This document shows positions 11,101 through 24,200 of a stretch of 64,000 bases of DNA, in pieces (the stretch's first letter is position 1; each line of letters starts with the position of its first letter). A program made the position numbers and the translations under genes. The stretch lies in NCBI GenBank assembly GCA_023238725.1, contig CM041534.1:20369803-20433802 (forward strand), in the 5' to 3' direction. The stretch comes from Scortum barcoo (lineage: Eukaryota > Chordata > Actinopteri > Centrarchiformes > Terapontidae). The notes beneath the pieces were generated by a model that saw nothing but the letters and a program-made list of their open reading frames with translations, was not told the DNA's origin and made no database searches.

Positions 11101-14100
11101 TTAATCTGGATCCCAGCCCTGTCACCAGTGCCAGCACAGCGCCTGCAGCCTCCAACCCACTACTGGAGGCTCTGAAAATGAAGAGCAGCACTCCCACTAC
11201 CTCCACGCCTGCTGCAAACATCAGCACAGGTACGATCATTGAACTGAAGAAGTTTGCAGAGGAAGGTCTGAAGTCATCTTTGCAGTATAAACGAACATCT
11301 ACAAAGTCGCTTTTGTAGGAGTTTTTTTGTTTCTGTTTCCAATTGAGCATTTGTACCCAGAAAATATGACGTAACACAGAGTCTGAGTGAGAGTTTTAGA
11401 ATTACATTTTCACTGGGGTTTGCATTGGTTATTCACATGTTTTCTGATTAACTAAAAAACAAAACAGAAGTTTTTTGGTGTAAGCCTAAGCTCCAAACAA
11501 CTACAGAGAACAGTTTTCCTTTCTTTTTACAAATAATAAATTGGCAGTTTAAAATACCAGAACAATAAAAGAAACAGAAGTCATATTATTTTTAATTTGT
11601 ATTTTAACCGTTTTCTTTGCTTGTTACTATTTTCAGGTATTAATGACAGGTATTGATCAGCCACATTCTTTGTTTGATTCTTGTGTCTGCAGTGTCATCG
11701 TCCACCCCGGTACTACCCACTGGCTTAAACCTGAAGGTTTCTGCTGCAGCGGAAGTCCCACAGCTCCCCGCTGCATCCCAGGCTCAGTCCTCCTCTGCCA
11801 GCGTGGAGCAGCCCTCTGCCTTCACTCAGGTGCTGGGTCAAGTCTCCACGGCTTCCAGCAGCACTCCACCTGTAATGGGAGCGGGCCTGTTCGGACTGGC
11901 AAGCCAGATCAGCACCCCCGCTGCTTCTTCATCTTCTAACCCTGTCACTACTTCTGTTACTGCTCCCGCCAGCAGTTCGGAGTCAGTCAGTAACACCAAC
12001 CCTCTGTTGGCTTCTGGGTTCACGCCCATCTTTGCTGTCACCACCTCCTCCTCCTCGGCTACATCAACCCAAGAGAGCAAACCTCCTGTCCAAAATTTCA
12101 AGCCCATCTTTGGAGCTACTGCTGGTGCTGGTTTCGGACAGCCTTCATCCCTCACAACCACCAACCCAACCTCTACAGTTTCTTCAAGTAGTACACCCTC
12201 AATGTTTGGATCAGCAAGCAGCACCACAGCTGCCTCATCTGTTTTTCCTGGCTTGTCTAACACCCCCACTGGTACAGTCTCCACCGGCTCCACCACCACC
12301 ACTACACAACCTGCAGCTGTGAAATCCCTCTTTGGAAACTGGTCAGCACCATCCACAACAAGTACCAGCTCAGGCTCTTCGCAGACCCCTAATACTGGAA
12401 GCACATTTCAGTTTGGAGCAGCTACCACCACGTCTGCAGCTGCCCCCGCCACTGCCCCTGCAGCTGCCCCCGCCGTTGCCCCCGCAGCTGCCCCCGCTGC
12501 TGCTACTACGACCGCCAGCAATGGCACCTTCACATTCGGTGCCACACAGCCGGAGCCGCAAGCTGCCAACCAGAAGGTATTTGCCTTTGGTCAGCCAGCA
12601 CCCACCCAGAACACAACCACTGCTTCATTTGGAGGCTTTCCCATGGCCAACGCAGCCTCCACCACTGCTGCCACCACTGCCCAGTCCACCTTCACCTTTG
12701 GAAATTCATCATTTCAAGCTCCGGCAGCGCAGTCAACTTTCGGCTCCTCAGCGGCACCGCCAAAACCGTTCACTTTTGGAGCCAGTGGAGCATCAGCCAC
12801 ACCTGCCTCCAACCCCGCCCCAACCCCCTTCGCATTTGGGGCAAGTGCTGTCACCACAGCAACCAACTTTGGGACCCCAGCCAAACCAGCGTTTGGAGCC
12901 AGCTCCACTGGTTTTGCATTTGGTGGCAGCACTGCTCCTTCAGCAGCACCGAGCTTCGGTGCAGCGACTCAGAGTTCCTCCTCAGCTACCTTCGCATTCG
13001 GCGGTGCTGCTCCTCAGCAGACTTCCTCCAGCCCTGCTCAGCCAGCAACCAGTGGATTTAACTTTGGTGCTGGTATGTCAGCCCCCCAGTTTGGAACACC
13101 AGTCTCCAATAATCCTGCACCGCAGATGGGAAGCTTCAACTTTGGGGCTGCTGCTACTGACAAACCAGCTTTTGGTGAGAAATAAAGACAACTTGTGTAT
13201 ACTTCAGCTACAGATGTGTTAGATACTTAGATTTCTGAAAGATTAGGATGATCGTTATTCAAAACTGAAAGGGTTTGGCACTCACTGACTCACTGATGCC
13301 ACAACACTTGATGTTGTGGCATCAGTGTTCCCTGTTTACAAGAAATGTGCATGTCCTGATTAACCTCTGAGTCCCAAACTTACAATATTTGGTTAAACAG
13401 TGTCAATGGGAGTCTTTCTCCTGGTCTAATGCTGACTCCTGGTTTACCAATTTGGTTAAGAATTGATTCTGCGCTCAATAAATAGAAACGGTGGAACTAT
13501 TTTCAGGCTTGAACACGTACACTTTGCTTCAAACCATTGACACATTTTAATCAATTTGATTGAAACATTACAAGCAGGAGAATGTGTGTACGAAGCTTTT
13601 GTATTTGAAAATATCAACCAGAATAATTAAGAAACATGTTGGCTGGCTCTTCACTGGTGAATGAAATGATAATGGTGTAGTAAACAGAACAAGTGATATT
13701 TCCTCATTCAAAATAAAAAAGTCTTCATAGATGGTCTTCAGGAAATGGTTTGTTTCTGTCCCAGTAGTATTCAGTTGTTAACCCTCAGTTGTTTGTTTGC
13801 TTTAACTGAGTTGTGTGCTTCTCTCTGTGCAGGGACGTCTACCCCATCCTTCGGCCAGAGTGCTGCAGGTCCAATTCCCTTTGGAAGTCCAGGAACTCCA
13901 GTCCAAGGCTTCAATGCTGTTCCTTTTGGTAGGTCGTTGCTGTGGCAATACTGAAGCCCAGCTGAGCCCTGAGCAACCACGACTATTCAGGCCATGCTGC
14001 GAGTGTTTTTCCACAGCACTGCACAGCAAGTTAAGAAGCAAGAATGAGTCATAGCAGTTAGAGAAAAGCTGCAGACTCCCATCAACTCACCCGGGATCAT

Positions 14101-15009
14101 TTCTGAGATGCAGACCAGTGTTAGTGGAGGAATTGCACCTCTTCATAAGATAATATCCTTTATTGATCCCACGGTGGGGAAATTTCACCGTTACAGCAGC
14201 TCAAACAACAATTTAAAAGAGACATTAAATGATAGAGACAAAATAAACACAAAAAACTATATGTACAGTAAATAGTAATAATAAGAGAAGAAGAAAGAAA
14301 CAGTATTTATATGCACAGCCTCACCCAATTAGATGTGCAGTGGTGTACAAGTAACTTGGTGACAAACACATCACAGTTCCTACACTACGAAAACTTCCTG
14401 CTGGTACGCTGGTGGAAATGTGAAGCTGCAGCATTGCATTGCACCATTGCAGTGGAACTAAACTCCAAACCACAGGCCTACAAAAGAACTGAAGGATAAA
14501 GGAGAAAAACATAAAAAAAAAAAAAATAGACCTTTCTCTTTAGTCACCAGCACAGCAGCATATATGTTGAACAACACAAGACACAACATAGTGTCATGGT
14601 ATTGTTTTTTTTTGTTTTTTTGTTTTTTCCATTGTACGTAGAGCAAGAGATTTTACTCCAGATTTGTAGACACACTCTGTCATGCAGCGCCCGAAATTCA
14701 ACAGCACAAATGAAATCATATGCATGTCAACAGTCTGTTTTGGACTGTCTGTATTGGAAATTAATTACAGAAGCTGTTTCAGATGAATCCCTTTGAAAAT
14801 CTGGGTGCAGACCTATTAAAGCTGTCAACCAGAAACAGATATTTATGTTAGAATGTGAGAAGAAGAAATGTTCTAAAAAGGTGTGTTTTTTTTGTTGTTT
14901 TTTATCAGGGTCTCCAGCAACTCCCTCCTTCTCTATCGGAGCTGGAACAAAGCCAACTGGGGCGCGGCAGAGGCTGTCGGCACGAAGGCAACACACCAGG
15001 AAGAAGTAA
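5104..15009 (+). CDS. pom121: Nuclear envelope pore membrane protein POM121 (13 coding exons, 1160 aa)
   Basis: Exons: 5104-5636, 7743-7952, 8466-8615, 9234-9314, 9442-9613, 9702-9790, 9870-9949, 10451-10572, 10685-10784, 10963-11229, 11693-13174, 13833-13928, 14909-15009; the lengths sum to 3483 nt and all phases close. Known role: an integral pore-membrane nucleoporin that anchors the nuclear pore complex and assists its assembly. Seen: hydrophobic N-terminal anchor at about 8-43; LMGSYIGRP near 140; conserved ILSPRNS and SPVTVKIA; basic nuclear-localisation-like clusters MKRSR and GGKRKRK; Ser/Thr-rich linker; and in exon 11 (about residues 603-1095) many FG motifs such as FTFG, FAFG and FQFG. 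The C-terminus ends in the POM121-type basic tail RRQHTRKK. The start at 5104 follows an excellent Kozak context (GCCGCCATG) and gives the family N-terminus MSP; an in-frame ATG at 5074 would add 10 residues. Exon 11 has an Ala/Pro tract at 12442-12516. Length is close to mammalian POM121 (about 1250 aa). Confidence 0.95.
5690..6590. repeat. Three diverged copies of one segment in pom121 intron 1
   Basis: Stretches near 5690-5900, 5978-6200 and 6268-6590 share ordered words: TTTTTGGAGG, then ATCT..CTG.AAA, then CATTTAGTAGGT, then AAATAATTT. The second and third also share AGTTGTGAA followed by similar flanks. They look like old local duplications of a non-coding unit. Boundaries are by eye. 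Confidence 0.6.
6600..6990. repeat. Dispersed repeat, CAACTTTATT...AAGTGCTTCA type
   Basis: Begins with CAACTCAACTTTATTCATGT and continues through AAGTGCTTCAACAGTATT to an A-rich stretch. A smaller related piece is at about 5930-5975. It resembles a common teleost interspersed element. The class is not assigned. Confidence 0.4.
8165..8325. repeat. Fragment of the ATTAATCGATTAATC-type dispersed repeat
   Basis: In pom121 intron 2, the text runs from GAAACGGTTAGTCAAG to TGCAGCCCCACATG with TTATTAATTAATAAG in between. It is similar in style to the longer copies at about 19945-20445 and 58740-59000. Moderately confident. Confidence 0.4.
13291..13327. repeat. Perfect 16-bp inverted repeat with 5-base loop
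   Basis: CACTGATGCCACAACA at 13291-13306 and its exact reverse complement at 13312-13327 are separated by CTTGA. It lies in pom121 intron 11, about 120 bases after the large FG exon. The arms allow a strong RNA hairpin or a DNA cruciform. No function is assigned. Confidence 0.9.
14146..14300 (+). mobile_element. SINE/LINE-tail-like element (TTTATTGATCCC type)
   Basis: In pom121 intron 12. Contains CCTTTATTGATCCCACGGTG followed by GGGAAATTTCACC, then an A-rich tract with AATAAACAC. This phrase is the widely shared 3' part of teleost interspersed elements. A shorter relative is at about 18815-18860. Confidence 0.55.
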
Positions 15010-16405
15010 CCTGCTGCACGTGTCCGGCACCGCTTTCAGAGGACTTCAGCTGTTGCTGCTACGCCTAACCCGGCTAACATTGCTCTGTCCGAACCCCCAA
15101 CCAGGCCGCCACCACGCCCTCTGCTTCCTCCCTCCCCCCAGTGGGATGCGCTGGCCCGAAACATTGTGTTAGCAGAGGAGTCAGAAAGAGCACACCAGCC
15201 TGCTGAGTTCACGCTGCCTGGATGACCACATGACCCAGCGAGGGAACGTAGCAGCGAGGAGACAGGATCCACAACAATGTACTATACTTGAAGAGAGAGA
15301 GAGGAAAGACGTTTAATCGTTTGATTCTGAACAAAAGCATATCCAAAGTTCTTTTTCCTTTACAGTATGTGGACACTCCCATTGGTTCGTCTTAAGGAGA
15401 AAGCTGAGTCAGGCAGAGACATGGAGCCTTGGCTCAAACATTTATTTTTTTACGTGAAGCGTTCACCGGTTTGTATGTTACCGAGTATTTGAGTACATTA
15501 TCTGAATGAGTGTGAATAGGGTGAAATGCACAGTAGATTCAGATGAGGTACACAACACTGAAGTGTAAATGTAAAGTTATGAGGCGTTTGCATTTTAAAT
15601 TATTTTTTTAATTGGCTCTCTGACCCTGTAAATGAATGATGTGTTTCTGCACTTAAAGGGCAACTTGGTCAGTGTCTTAATGTAGTTAGTGCAGACCCTT
15701 GTGTTCTTGTTTCATACTCTTTTTGTCATTGCAAGCATTCCCAGAGTCCTCCTGTGGACGGCCTTTGTTTTTTTTTTTTTTTTATAGTGATTGCCAACAC
15801 TGATTTAATTAGCAGGTCAGTATGTGATTAGGATGACTGCTCTGCTGACAAACCAAAGCCAATTCTTCAACTTCATGCCTGTGAAAAGAATCTTTCTCAT
15901 CTTTTAAACCCTGAGATGTGTTTGTTTGTGCCAGACTACCTCTCTTTCCTCCAGGCACTGAACCCATGTTAATTCACTGAAAAATAAATCGACTATGTTT
16001 TGCTTTCAACTACTGTTACCTACAGATATACCTTAATAAATACAGTGAGTTATTAAACATCTGCATAGCAACACCGTATCCCCACTTCTGAAATGTCAGT
16101 TAAAGTAGATACCACACCACATTCATGTAACATTAGATTTACTAAAAATATTATCTGTCAATGTAGAAACCCTTAATCTGCTTGGTAATTACAGAGATTC
16201 TCACTTTGCTGCAGGGAGTTTTGTAGTCTCTAATGTCTGTTACTTGCACCGTGAGTTGAGGAAATTTGAATGAATCCGTTGATGTCAGCAGTCAGAGTTA
16301 TTTTATCAAGATGATTTCTGTTCATAGTAATAATAACCACCTCTTCTTGTGAAAAGTGAGCAGTATCTGATGGAGTTTTTGATGGTTAATTTTGAATTAA
16401 TAAAA
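15010..16405 (+). other. pom121: pom121 3' UTR and poly(A) signals
   Basis: No further coding exon was found after the stop at 15007-15009. AATAAA hexamers occur at 15983, 16035 and 16399, so the 3' UTR is probably about 1.0-1.4 kb. It contains a T16-like run near 15766-15783. Which signal is used cannot be told from sequence. Confidence 0.5.
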
Positions 16406-18125
16406 ACTGAATTTTGGACATGGATGTTTCAACATGAACACACTCAACCCTTCGAGGTCCCGTTCTGCCTTTTTTCCTCATAAAACCGTTTAACAAGAAC
16501 AGAAAAGTGCCTGGAGTAATATGAGTTTAGCAGTGTCCAAACTCCATCCTCCATACTAAGTGTACATATAGTATATAACACCTGCTAATATAAACAGTAC
16601 ATTGTTTTATAGGTAGTTTACAGCATATTTTAAATTTTAAGTTCTAACAGGAAATAGTTAAAAATGTTCACCATGCAAAGAAAGTCAAACTATGACTTTA
16701 AAATACCATTAAACTTCAAAAAGAGAAAAATTATTCTTCAAAAATGCAATATTTTCTCGGGCTGTTTTACCACCATGAACAAAAAAAGTTCATTTTGTGC
16801 TGCTGTGAGAAGCTTTTTTATTTGTGTGGTGGAATAGTTTCCACCAACTTCAGACTTAAAATCAAAGTTTTTTTTTAGTATCCTTAACACACTGGCTGCT
16901 GTGAATGTAATTAACTGTGTCACTTTTAACTTGTGAACACATGAAATATTCAAAACCTGCTTGAATATGTAGTGTCGTCGTCTGGAACTGGGACACAGCT
17001 CATGTCATTTTTATTGTTGTGTCCTTTTTATCTTTTAGTTTTACTGACATTTGCCGGTTAATTTATAACTCTTAAATACCAGTTCATGTCTTTACTTTTT
17101 AGCTGTAAGAAAATGAGTAGGCTGTCAGAGCTGTCTGTTTCGAAGTAGACGACAGGAAACAAGTCACCCTATTGAAACCGCTTTTAAACCACTAAAGCCT
17201 AAAAAAGAAGAGGAACACGAAACGATAAGGAGCTGCACAATGTCGAGATAAATAATAAAAACTAAATATTTTTGCAAACTTCTCCACAGATGACCAGAAT
17301 ATCTCTTCGGCCAATTCTGATAGCTTGCACTTTTTAAAGATATTCGTTTTGCACTTTTATATTTTTGGGGTGAAGAAGGTGGTAGGTTGGAGAGGAACGT
17401 CACCGTTTACCCCCTGTGGAGCCATTTTGAGGGATCTAGGCAAATCAAATAAGAAGTTCATCTGTATGACTTTAATTTTATTTCTGTGTCACGCTCAATG
17501 TTTGGCCCACGACACATGATATGAAATACTGCTGTACAATGAGTAAAATACAACATGTTATACTTCAGTAAATTGAATAGTAAGAAAGGATTAGACAACT
17601 TAATCATATTTTTAGGATACAAAAATACACCATGTTCTACAGATATTTCTGTGACTTATAATAATGTGGTTATACTACATTAGGTAATAAGGTTGGTAAG
17701 GGATCATTAATTAACTACTAAAGTAACTACATTCACTTACTTCAATTACTGTACTTTTTTGTTTTGAGATACTTATACTCGAGTATTTCCATTTTATGCT
17801 TGCTTATACTTAAACCACTAAATTTGAGAGGGAAATAATGTAATTTTTACTTCACTACAGCTTCAGTCAGTAGTTACTGTTCAGATTAAGATTTTATAAG
17901 AAAAGAAAATAAAATACAGCAACAAGGGGATGATTTCTTTCTTTCTTTCTCACTTAAATAACTGCTCAGGGTCCAGAGAGGTAAAATTATGTAATGTTTC
18001 ACAAAATATAAAAAATTTGAGAACATTTACTTGTTCTTACATTGTAGTATTTGTATTTAAATAGCCAAACAAACAGGTTTAATTAAAAGAAAGGTTTAAT
18101 TTTGTGAGCTCCTGTGCTTTAGGCG
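16406..18125. other. Intergenic sequence between pom121 and tbl2
   Basis: AT-rich and without coding signal. A copy of the TACTTTTACTT-type repeat occupies about 17690-17890 (phrases ACTTATACTCGAG and TTTTTACTTCACTAC). A short TTTC microsatellite is at about 17936-17952. Nothing else was recognised. Confidence 0.5.
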
Positions 18126-18282
18126 GCAGTAATGGCGGCCATCTCGGCTCGAAGACAAAGAAGAAGAAGAAGAAGAAGACGAACAAACTGCCCAAGAAGA
18201 AGAATTACACGCATGCGCAGTGCCGCTGTAGCCGTTAAGTAACCGTTAGCGCTGCGGAGTACGTGGCAGAAAGCCGTAAAAA
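18126..18282 (+). promoter_or_regulatory. tbl2: tbl2 promoter / 5' leader with NRF-1-like and YY1-like sites
   Basis: GCATGCGCAG at 18211-18220 matches the NRF-1 core, and GGCGGCCATCT at 18134-18144 matches a YY1 site. There is a GAA/AAG triplet run between them. No TATA box. An ORF of 36 codons plus stop (18132-18242) runs across this stretch upstream of the main ATG. Whether it is transcribed depends on the start site, which the sequence does not show. Confidence 0.55.
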
Positions 18283-21200
18283 ATGGAGGTAGCAGCACTG
18301 GTCGCGTTGACTCTGTTACTGGGAGCGCTGGTTGTTCTTGTGGCGTTAGCGGTAGGCCGACGGAAGGAGGAAATAAGAGAGGAGCTGGAGCAAGCGGCGG
18401 AGTTTGCCGGTAAGAGCCGCGCTAGCTAACACAACTTTAGCCGTTTGCCACGCGCGCGCTGCCTTGGTTTTGTTCGTTCGTGACGCGCGTGGACAGGTGT
18501 GTGCGCGCGTGCGTGCGTGTGTGTGTGGCACGCGAGACACCTGAGGAACTTTGACTTTGAGCGTGCCGTCACCTGTGATTGGCCAATCAGCGCAGGTGAC
18601 ACTGACGGACCAATAAGGTGGCTGCTTCCTGTCGAGCTGGGGTGCTGGAAATCCTTGAAAATACTTGGATTGGTATTTGAGTGAAGTACTTAAATTTAAT
18701 AATTCTCTGTTAATAGGTCGCATTTTAGATAAAGAAACACTATAAGTCATAATTTATTTGCATATAATTTATTACAGCAAAAGGTGCTGGAAAAGCCTAA
18801 ACATAGATTGATTGATAGATAGATATACTTTATTGATCCTAAACTGGGAAATTATCGTGCATTAAAGTGCATTTTCAAATGCACTTTGAAAATGCCTGGA
18901 CTGTACTGAAATTTCTTTGATTAGAATAACGTGCTTGAAATTATAAAGGCGTTACTTTAATAAATGTCTGTCTTGCTCAACAGTTTAGGTAGTAGTCAGA
19001 AAAAAACATTTATTTGAGTTTATTTGACCACAGTCCTGGAAAAGCTGCAAAATCCACATTAAAAGTGCTTGAAAACTTGCATTTGAAATGGTGTTGGAAC
19101 CGTGCTATTAATTAAACATTGCTCATTCCCGTGCTGTAGTATCGTGCATTCAGGTGTTCTTTTTTTGTGCTGTCTCTCAGCTGAAAGCAGCACCGTGAAG
19201 GGCCCGGCTCCGAAGAAACAGAAGCAGGAGAAGCAGCGCAGCCGCAAAGAGAAAGCTTCGCAGCACACGTTCAGCCATCCGCTGTTGGCATCCTCACTGA
19301 AGGTAAACTGGAAGTGACACAGGAAGAGACACACACACACTGCAAGAGCTTTGTTGTGCAGAGACGCATCTTTTAGTCGTGATAAGAGGTCCAAAGGGCC
19401 CAGTTTCTGTTTAGTCTGTCCTCACTGACCATCAAACTTTCATGAAAATAGTCTGTTTGTGTTAGAAATAATCAGTTATACTTAGATCAGTTATTGTGTT
19501 TGTGATCCAGATTTTCAAAAGATGATACTTTAGGATCGTTTCATGTTCTTGTGCTTCTCAGAGCCACAGCGGCGACGTGACGTGCATTGATTTCAGCAGT
19601 AATGGGAAGTACCTTGCGTCGTGCGCTGACGACCGCACCGTCCGGATCTGGAGCACCAAAGACTTCCTCGAGCGGGAACACAAATGTCTGAGGGCCAACG
19701 TGGAGCTGGATCACGCCACGCTAGTCCGTTTCAGCCCGGACTCCAGGTCTCATCCTCTCTTTTTAAATTTATACAAACAAACGCAGCTGCAGCTCCACAT
19801 TGGCCAAATAAAAATGTATTAAATAAGCAGCTGAACACGGAAAGACTGAGAAAATTGACAGTATTTGGAGTTGAACTGTAGGTCTCATCAGTAATTCCTT
19901 CACCTCTGACTATACTTTTGCCTTATTAACTTGCTTTTGAATGGGCTGCAGTTATCGATATTGATGATCTATCTGTTGATTATTTCTCAGATTAATCAAT
20001 TCATTTCTTTGTCGCTGTGTGATGGGTGATTTTTTGGTCTTCATTTCTTGTCAGTGCCAAATCTGGCTTTACAATCCGAGAAGTCAGCCAGGACAAATGT
20101 AACACTATTATTATTACTATTATTAGTAACCACAGTACACATAAAAAGGTCAATTTCAACAGTTTTTTAACTTTGTTTTATTGAGGGATAACAGGTGAAA
20201 TCGGTGTGAAAGTTGCAGTTTCCTAAAGCAGAAGTAAACATCCTCAAATGTCGTGATTTGTCCGATCAACACTCAAACACACAGAGATATTCAATTTACA
20301 ATATTTTTACAACAGAGAGCAGCATATTTTTAGGCAGAGACTAGCGAGTTAAATTATTTTAAGATTAATTACCAGTCAAAATTGTAGGTTCATTTATGCA
20401 TGTTCTTTCAGTCAATTAATCGGCTAAATGTTCCAGCACTAATCTCAGTCGATAGAAAGATTAGAGGTTCTTCACTGATGTTAATCAGGTCTGCTTCATT
20501 TAAAGGAATGTAAATGATTTAAGTAAATTACATGTAATATTATTTTTCTGCAGAGCATTTTATTAACAGAGATAGATTTTTATGTTTTGATTTAGTGTCT
20601 GGTTGTTCAGTTTATACTGTAAATCAGGATGTTTAATTTTCTAACTCAGACTGTGTTTTAAAACGTGCCGCACACATCAGTAAGATTAAGTTAATTTTGA
20701 GGAAATCTTTTAGATACAAACACATGAATATCCCACCACGTGCGTCACTGACTCTCACCTTTTCACCGCAGGGCGTTCATCACCTGGTTGGCCAACGGAG
20801 ACACTATTCGAATCTTCAAAATGGCCAAAAAGGAAGACGGCACTTTAAGCTTCAAAGCTGCCCCCGAGGACTTCCCACAGAAACACAAGGCCTCCATACT
20901 GAACATCGGTATTGCAGAGACAGGTACAAATTTTTTTTGCTGGTTTTTTCTGCTGGCAGTGTTATTTGTGCTTGTTATACTGAGCCGTAACTATTGCACA
21001 AGAAGCTTTCCATTGTAAGAGTTTAAGCAATAAACCAAGCAGGGCTGTGACCAATCGGCGACACGATTATGAAGATGTGTCTGACTGAGATCCTGTCTGC
21101 CAAAGTCTCAAAATGACAGCGGTCGCTCTGCTTATAAAGAAAATATCTTAAAAATCAGTTTGTGTGTTTCCTCTCTGCAGGCAAGTTCATCATGAGCGCC

Positions 21201-24200
21201 TCCACCGACACCAGCATCCTTATCTGGGACCTGAAAGGAGAGGTACTGGCCTCTATCAACACTAACCAGATAACCAATTCTTACGCTGCCATCTCCCCGT
21301 GTGGCAGGTCAGTCCCACCCACTCAAAAGATCTCTTTCAGATTTACGGTGCCTTGATAATGTACTCCCCCCTCTTGTGAGTTTTTCATGTTTTATTGTCT
21401 TACAAAATTGAATAAAAGTGAATTACACTCCAAAAGTATTAGAACAGTGAGGCCAATTGTGACTTCTTTGACTCTAATCAACAGAGAAATCATTTTTACT
21501 GGTAAAGTGATAACAGATATCTACATAGTGATATATTTTATGGCACTTTTCATCTCTTCAAGTCTCTTCAACTACAAATGTAATCAGATCTCGAAAATCA
21601 TCCGTTTGAAATCTGTCCAGTTTTCAAGCTGAAAGACTCCATGTGATCTTGTAAATCCTGTCATGGTAATCAGCTTTTTCCCAACACACATGCTCTTTCA
21701 AAGGTATTTAAGACTTATTTACTGTCTTTAGATTTAGTTTCATTTATTTTCCAGCCCTTCATCCTGTAAATTTACATGAACAGTTGGGATTGATGACTGC
21801 TGAGATGGGAAAGTTGTGGTTGTCTCAGGTTTGTCTGAGGCCTTCAGGGGGGCTCCTGTCTTTTAATATTTTCTCCCACAGCTCTGTGTTTTGTGTAGAA
21901 GACTTGAGTTTATTTCATTAAAATGACTCGCTAATCTGAGCTTTTTCAAATCTGCGCTGCTGCCGAGTTACTAAACGAGCCTTCTGAACTTCATTTATAA
22001 TTTCCCTCATAACGACTGTTGACTCGTGTCTTAACTTCTCTCTTTAACTATAGAGCCCAGTTGTATGATGAATGCACACATTGTGCTGATGTCACAGCAG
22101 TGTCCAGTGTTTAAAAAAAAAAAAAAAAAAGATTGCACACACCAAGTAATGTCGAAATATTGGTGTTAAAAATAGAATTACTGGAGATTGGCATGTGTTC
22201 AGACCAAAAATAGAAACAGAAGGAGCTGCATTGATGTGGGATATTGTTACCGGTAACAAGTGAGACAATGAAATATAATCCAGAAAAGCCGGTTTGACAA
22301 ATGGATTAAAGCTGTCTCAGCTACTGAAATATTATTCAGCAGGTTATAATGCTATGCGAACCTAAGATGACGTCAGCGTGAGCCTACAGTATTAATCTGC
22401 ACTTATCTTCTCTGATAAATAAGTTTACTCTCTAAAACCACTGTGTATCAACACCATTTTAATTGACACAAAGTGAAAAGTATGTTTTAATTTGTAGTTA
22501 AAGATCAACCTCAAGATATAATCTCAGAGATTTTCATTTAAATAAAAACGTCAAGTCGCCATCTGTTGCTCGATGAGGCAACACAAAGCTGACTGAGCCT
22601 CCGGTCCACTGATGAAGACTCGCTCTTTAACTCACCTGTGTGTGAAGCAGCGAACTGTTTGTTTCAGGTCTGAACAGACAAAGAAAATGTGGATGAATAC
22701 AGACAATGAAACATACCTGCAGTTATCTTCGAAAGACAACAAAATATTCGAGTTTATTACTTAAACACCCCCGTATACGTAATGTTTTCACTTATCTTCC
22801 TTCAGTTTTTCACTCTGTGGGTTTACAGGTATACAGCACATTAATGACCAAAACCAACCACACCTATCAGAGTGTGTGATGTGTCGACCAGAAAGGGAGC
22901 AGCAAGTTACTCAATCAAGAAATATGACAAAATGAAAATACAAACCACCTCCGTTGTAACTAATGATGTATTTTTGCCATTATTCTTCTCTCGTGTAAAC
23001 CCAGATGAAGGTTTATCACTAAATCAGTCATGTCTTTAATAGTAAAATCCAGGTAGTTTAACTATTGCTCTGTCAGTTCATAGATTTGAGACTTTATTTG
23101 TCATGTGTACAAAAACGGAGCAGTCGCTGGCAATAAAATTTGTGGGGTTCAGTAGTACTTTTTCATCACTCTCTGACTGAAGTGGAGGTTTAACTGTGTG
23201 TCGTCCGTCTCTGTTCTCAGGTTTGTCGCCTCATGCGGTTTCACTCCTGACGTGAAGGTGTGGGAGGTTTGCTTCGGGAAAGGAGGAGACTTTAAAGAAG
23301 TGGCGCGGGCCTTTGACCTGAAGGGCCACTCAGCTGGAGTTCACGCATTCGCCTTTTCCAATGATTCTCACAGGTAATGAAGCCTTCATGAGCTTTCTTT
23401 TTGAGAGTTGGATGAAAAGATTTGTACCACTTTCGTGTCTGTATGCAAAATATGACTCTGGAATCAGGGAAACGCCTTATCCTGGCTCTGTCCAAAGTTC
23501 AAAATTACATCTACCAGCTCATGTAAACTTTATAATTAGCATGTCAGAAACAGAAAACGCTGTGTAAAGACAGTATGTTGTGATTTTACCGAGGTTATGT
23601 GCAGATCCACTAGTTGCTGTCAGCCTCAGAATGATGACAGGACTGCACAAAACTTGACATTATGCATAATGTTTTTTCTACAAATGAAATAAATAAACAT
23701 GTTAATTATTTAGCTTTAGAGGTGCTGGTAGTCTATTTCAAATAAGAAAAACATTGTTTTCTGTCTATTGTTTTTTTTTTTAATGCAGCACAACACTGCC
23801 ATTTAATTGTTGTCTCTTTGTTTTTCAGAATGGTGACTGTCTCCAAAGACGGTACGTGGAAGCTGTGGAATACAGACGTGGAGTACAAAAAGCAGCAGGA
23901 CCCCTACCTGCTGAAGACGGTTCCCTGTTCTTCCTCTGAAGGGAGTCGGGTGGCATTGTCTCCGGACGGCCGCGTGGTGGCCATCAGCGACGGCTCTAAC
24001 GTGTACATGTACAACGCTGCCAGTGGCGAGCTGGAGGAGGAGCTGCATGGCGTCCACAGCGGGGACATCACCGACCTTAGATTTGACATCAACGGACGAT
24101 TCTTGGTGTGCAGCGGAGACAAGGCCATCCGAGTGTTTCACAACGCCCCCGGATATCGGGCGGCTATCAGAGACATGCAGGACATGCTGAAGAAGGCCCA

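Noticed and set aside
11838..12404. 188-codon minus-strand ORF under pom121 exon 11
   Set aside because: Antisense shadow of the Ser/Thr-rich coding exon, with Val/Glu bias expected from complementing it.
12332..13222. 296-codon Pro/Leu-rich ORF overlapping pom121 exon 11 in another frame
   Set aside because: It is the shifted frame of the repetitive Ser/Thr/Ala FG exon; low-complexity coding DNA often keeps a second frame open. No own start context or conservation evidence.
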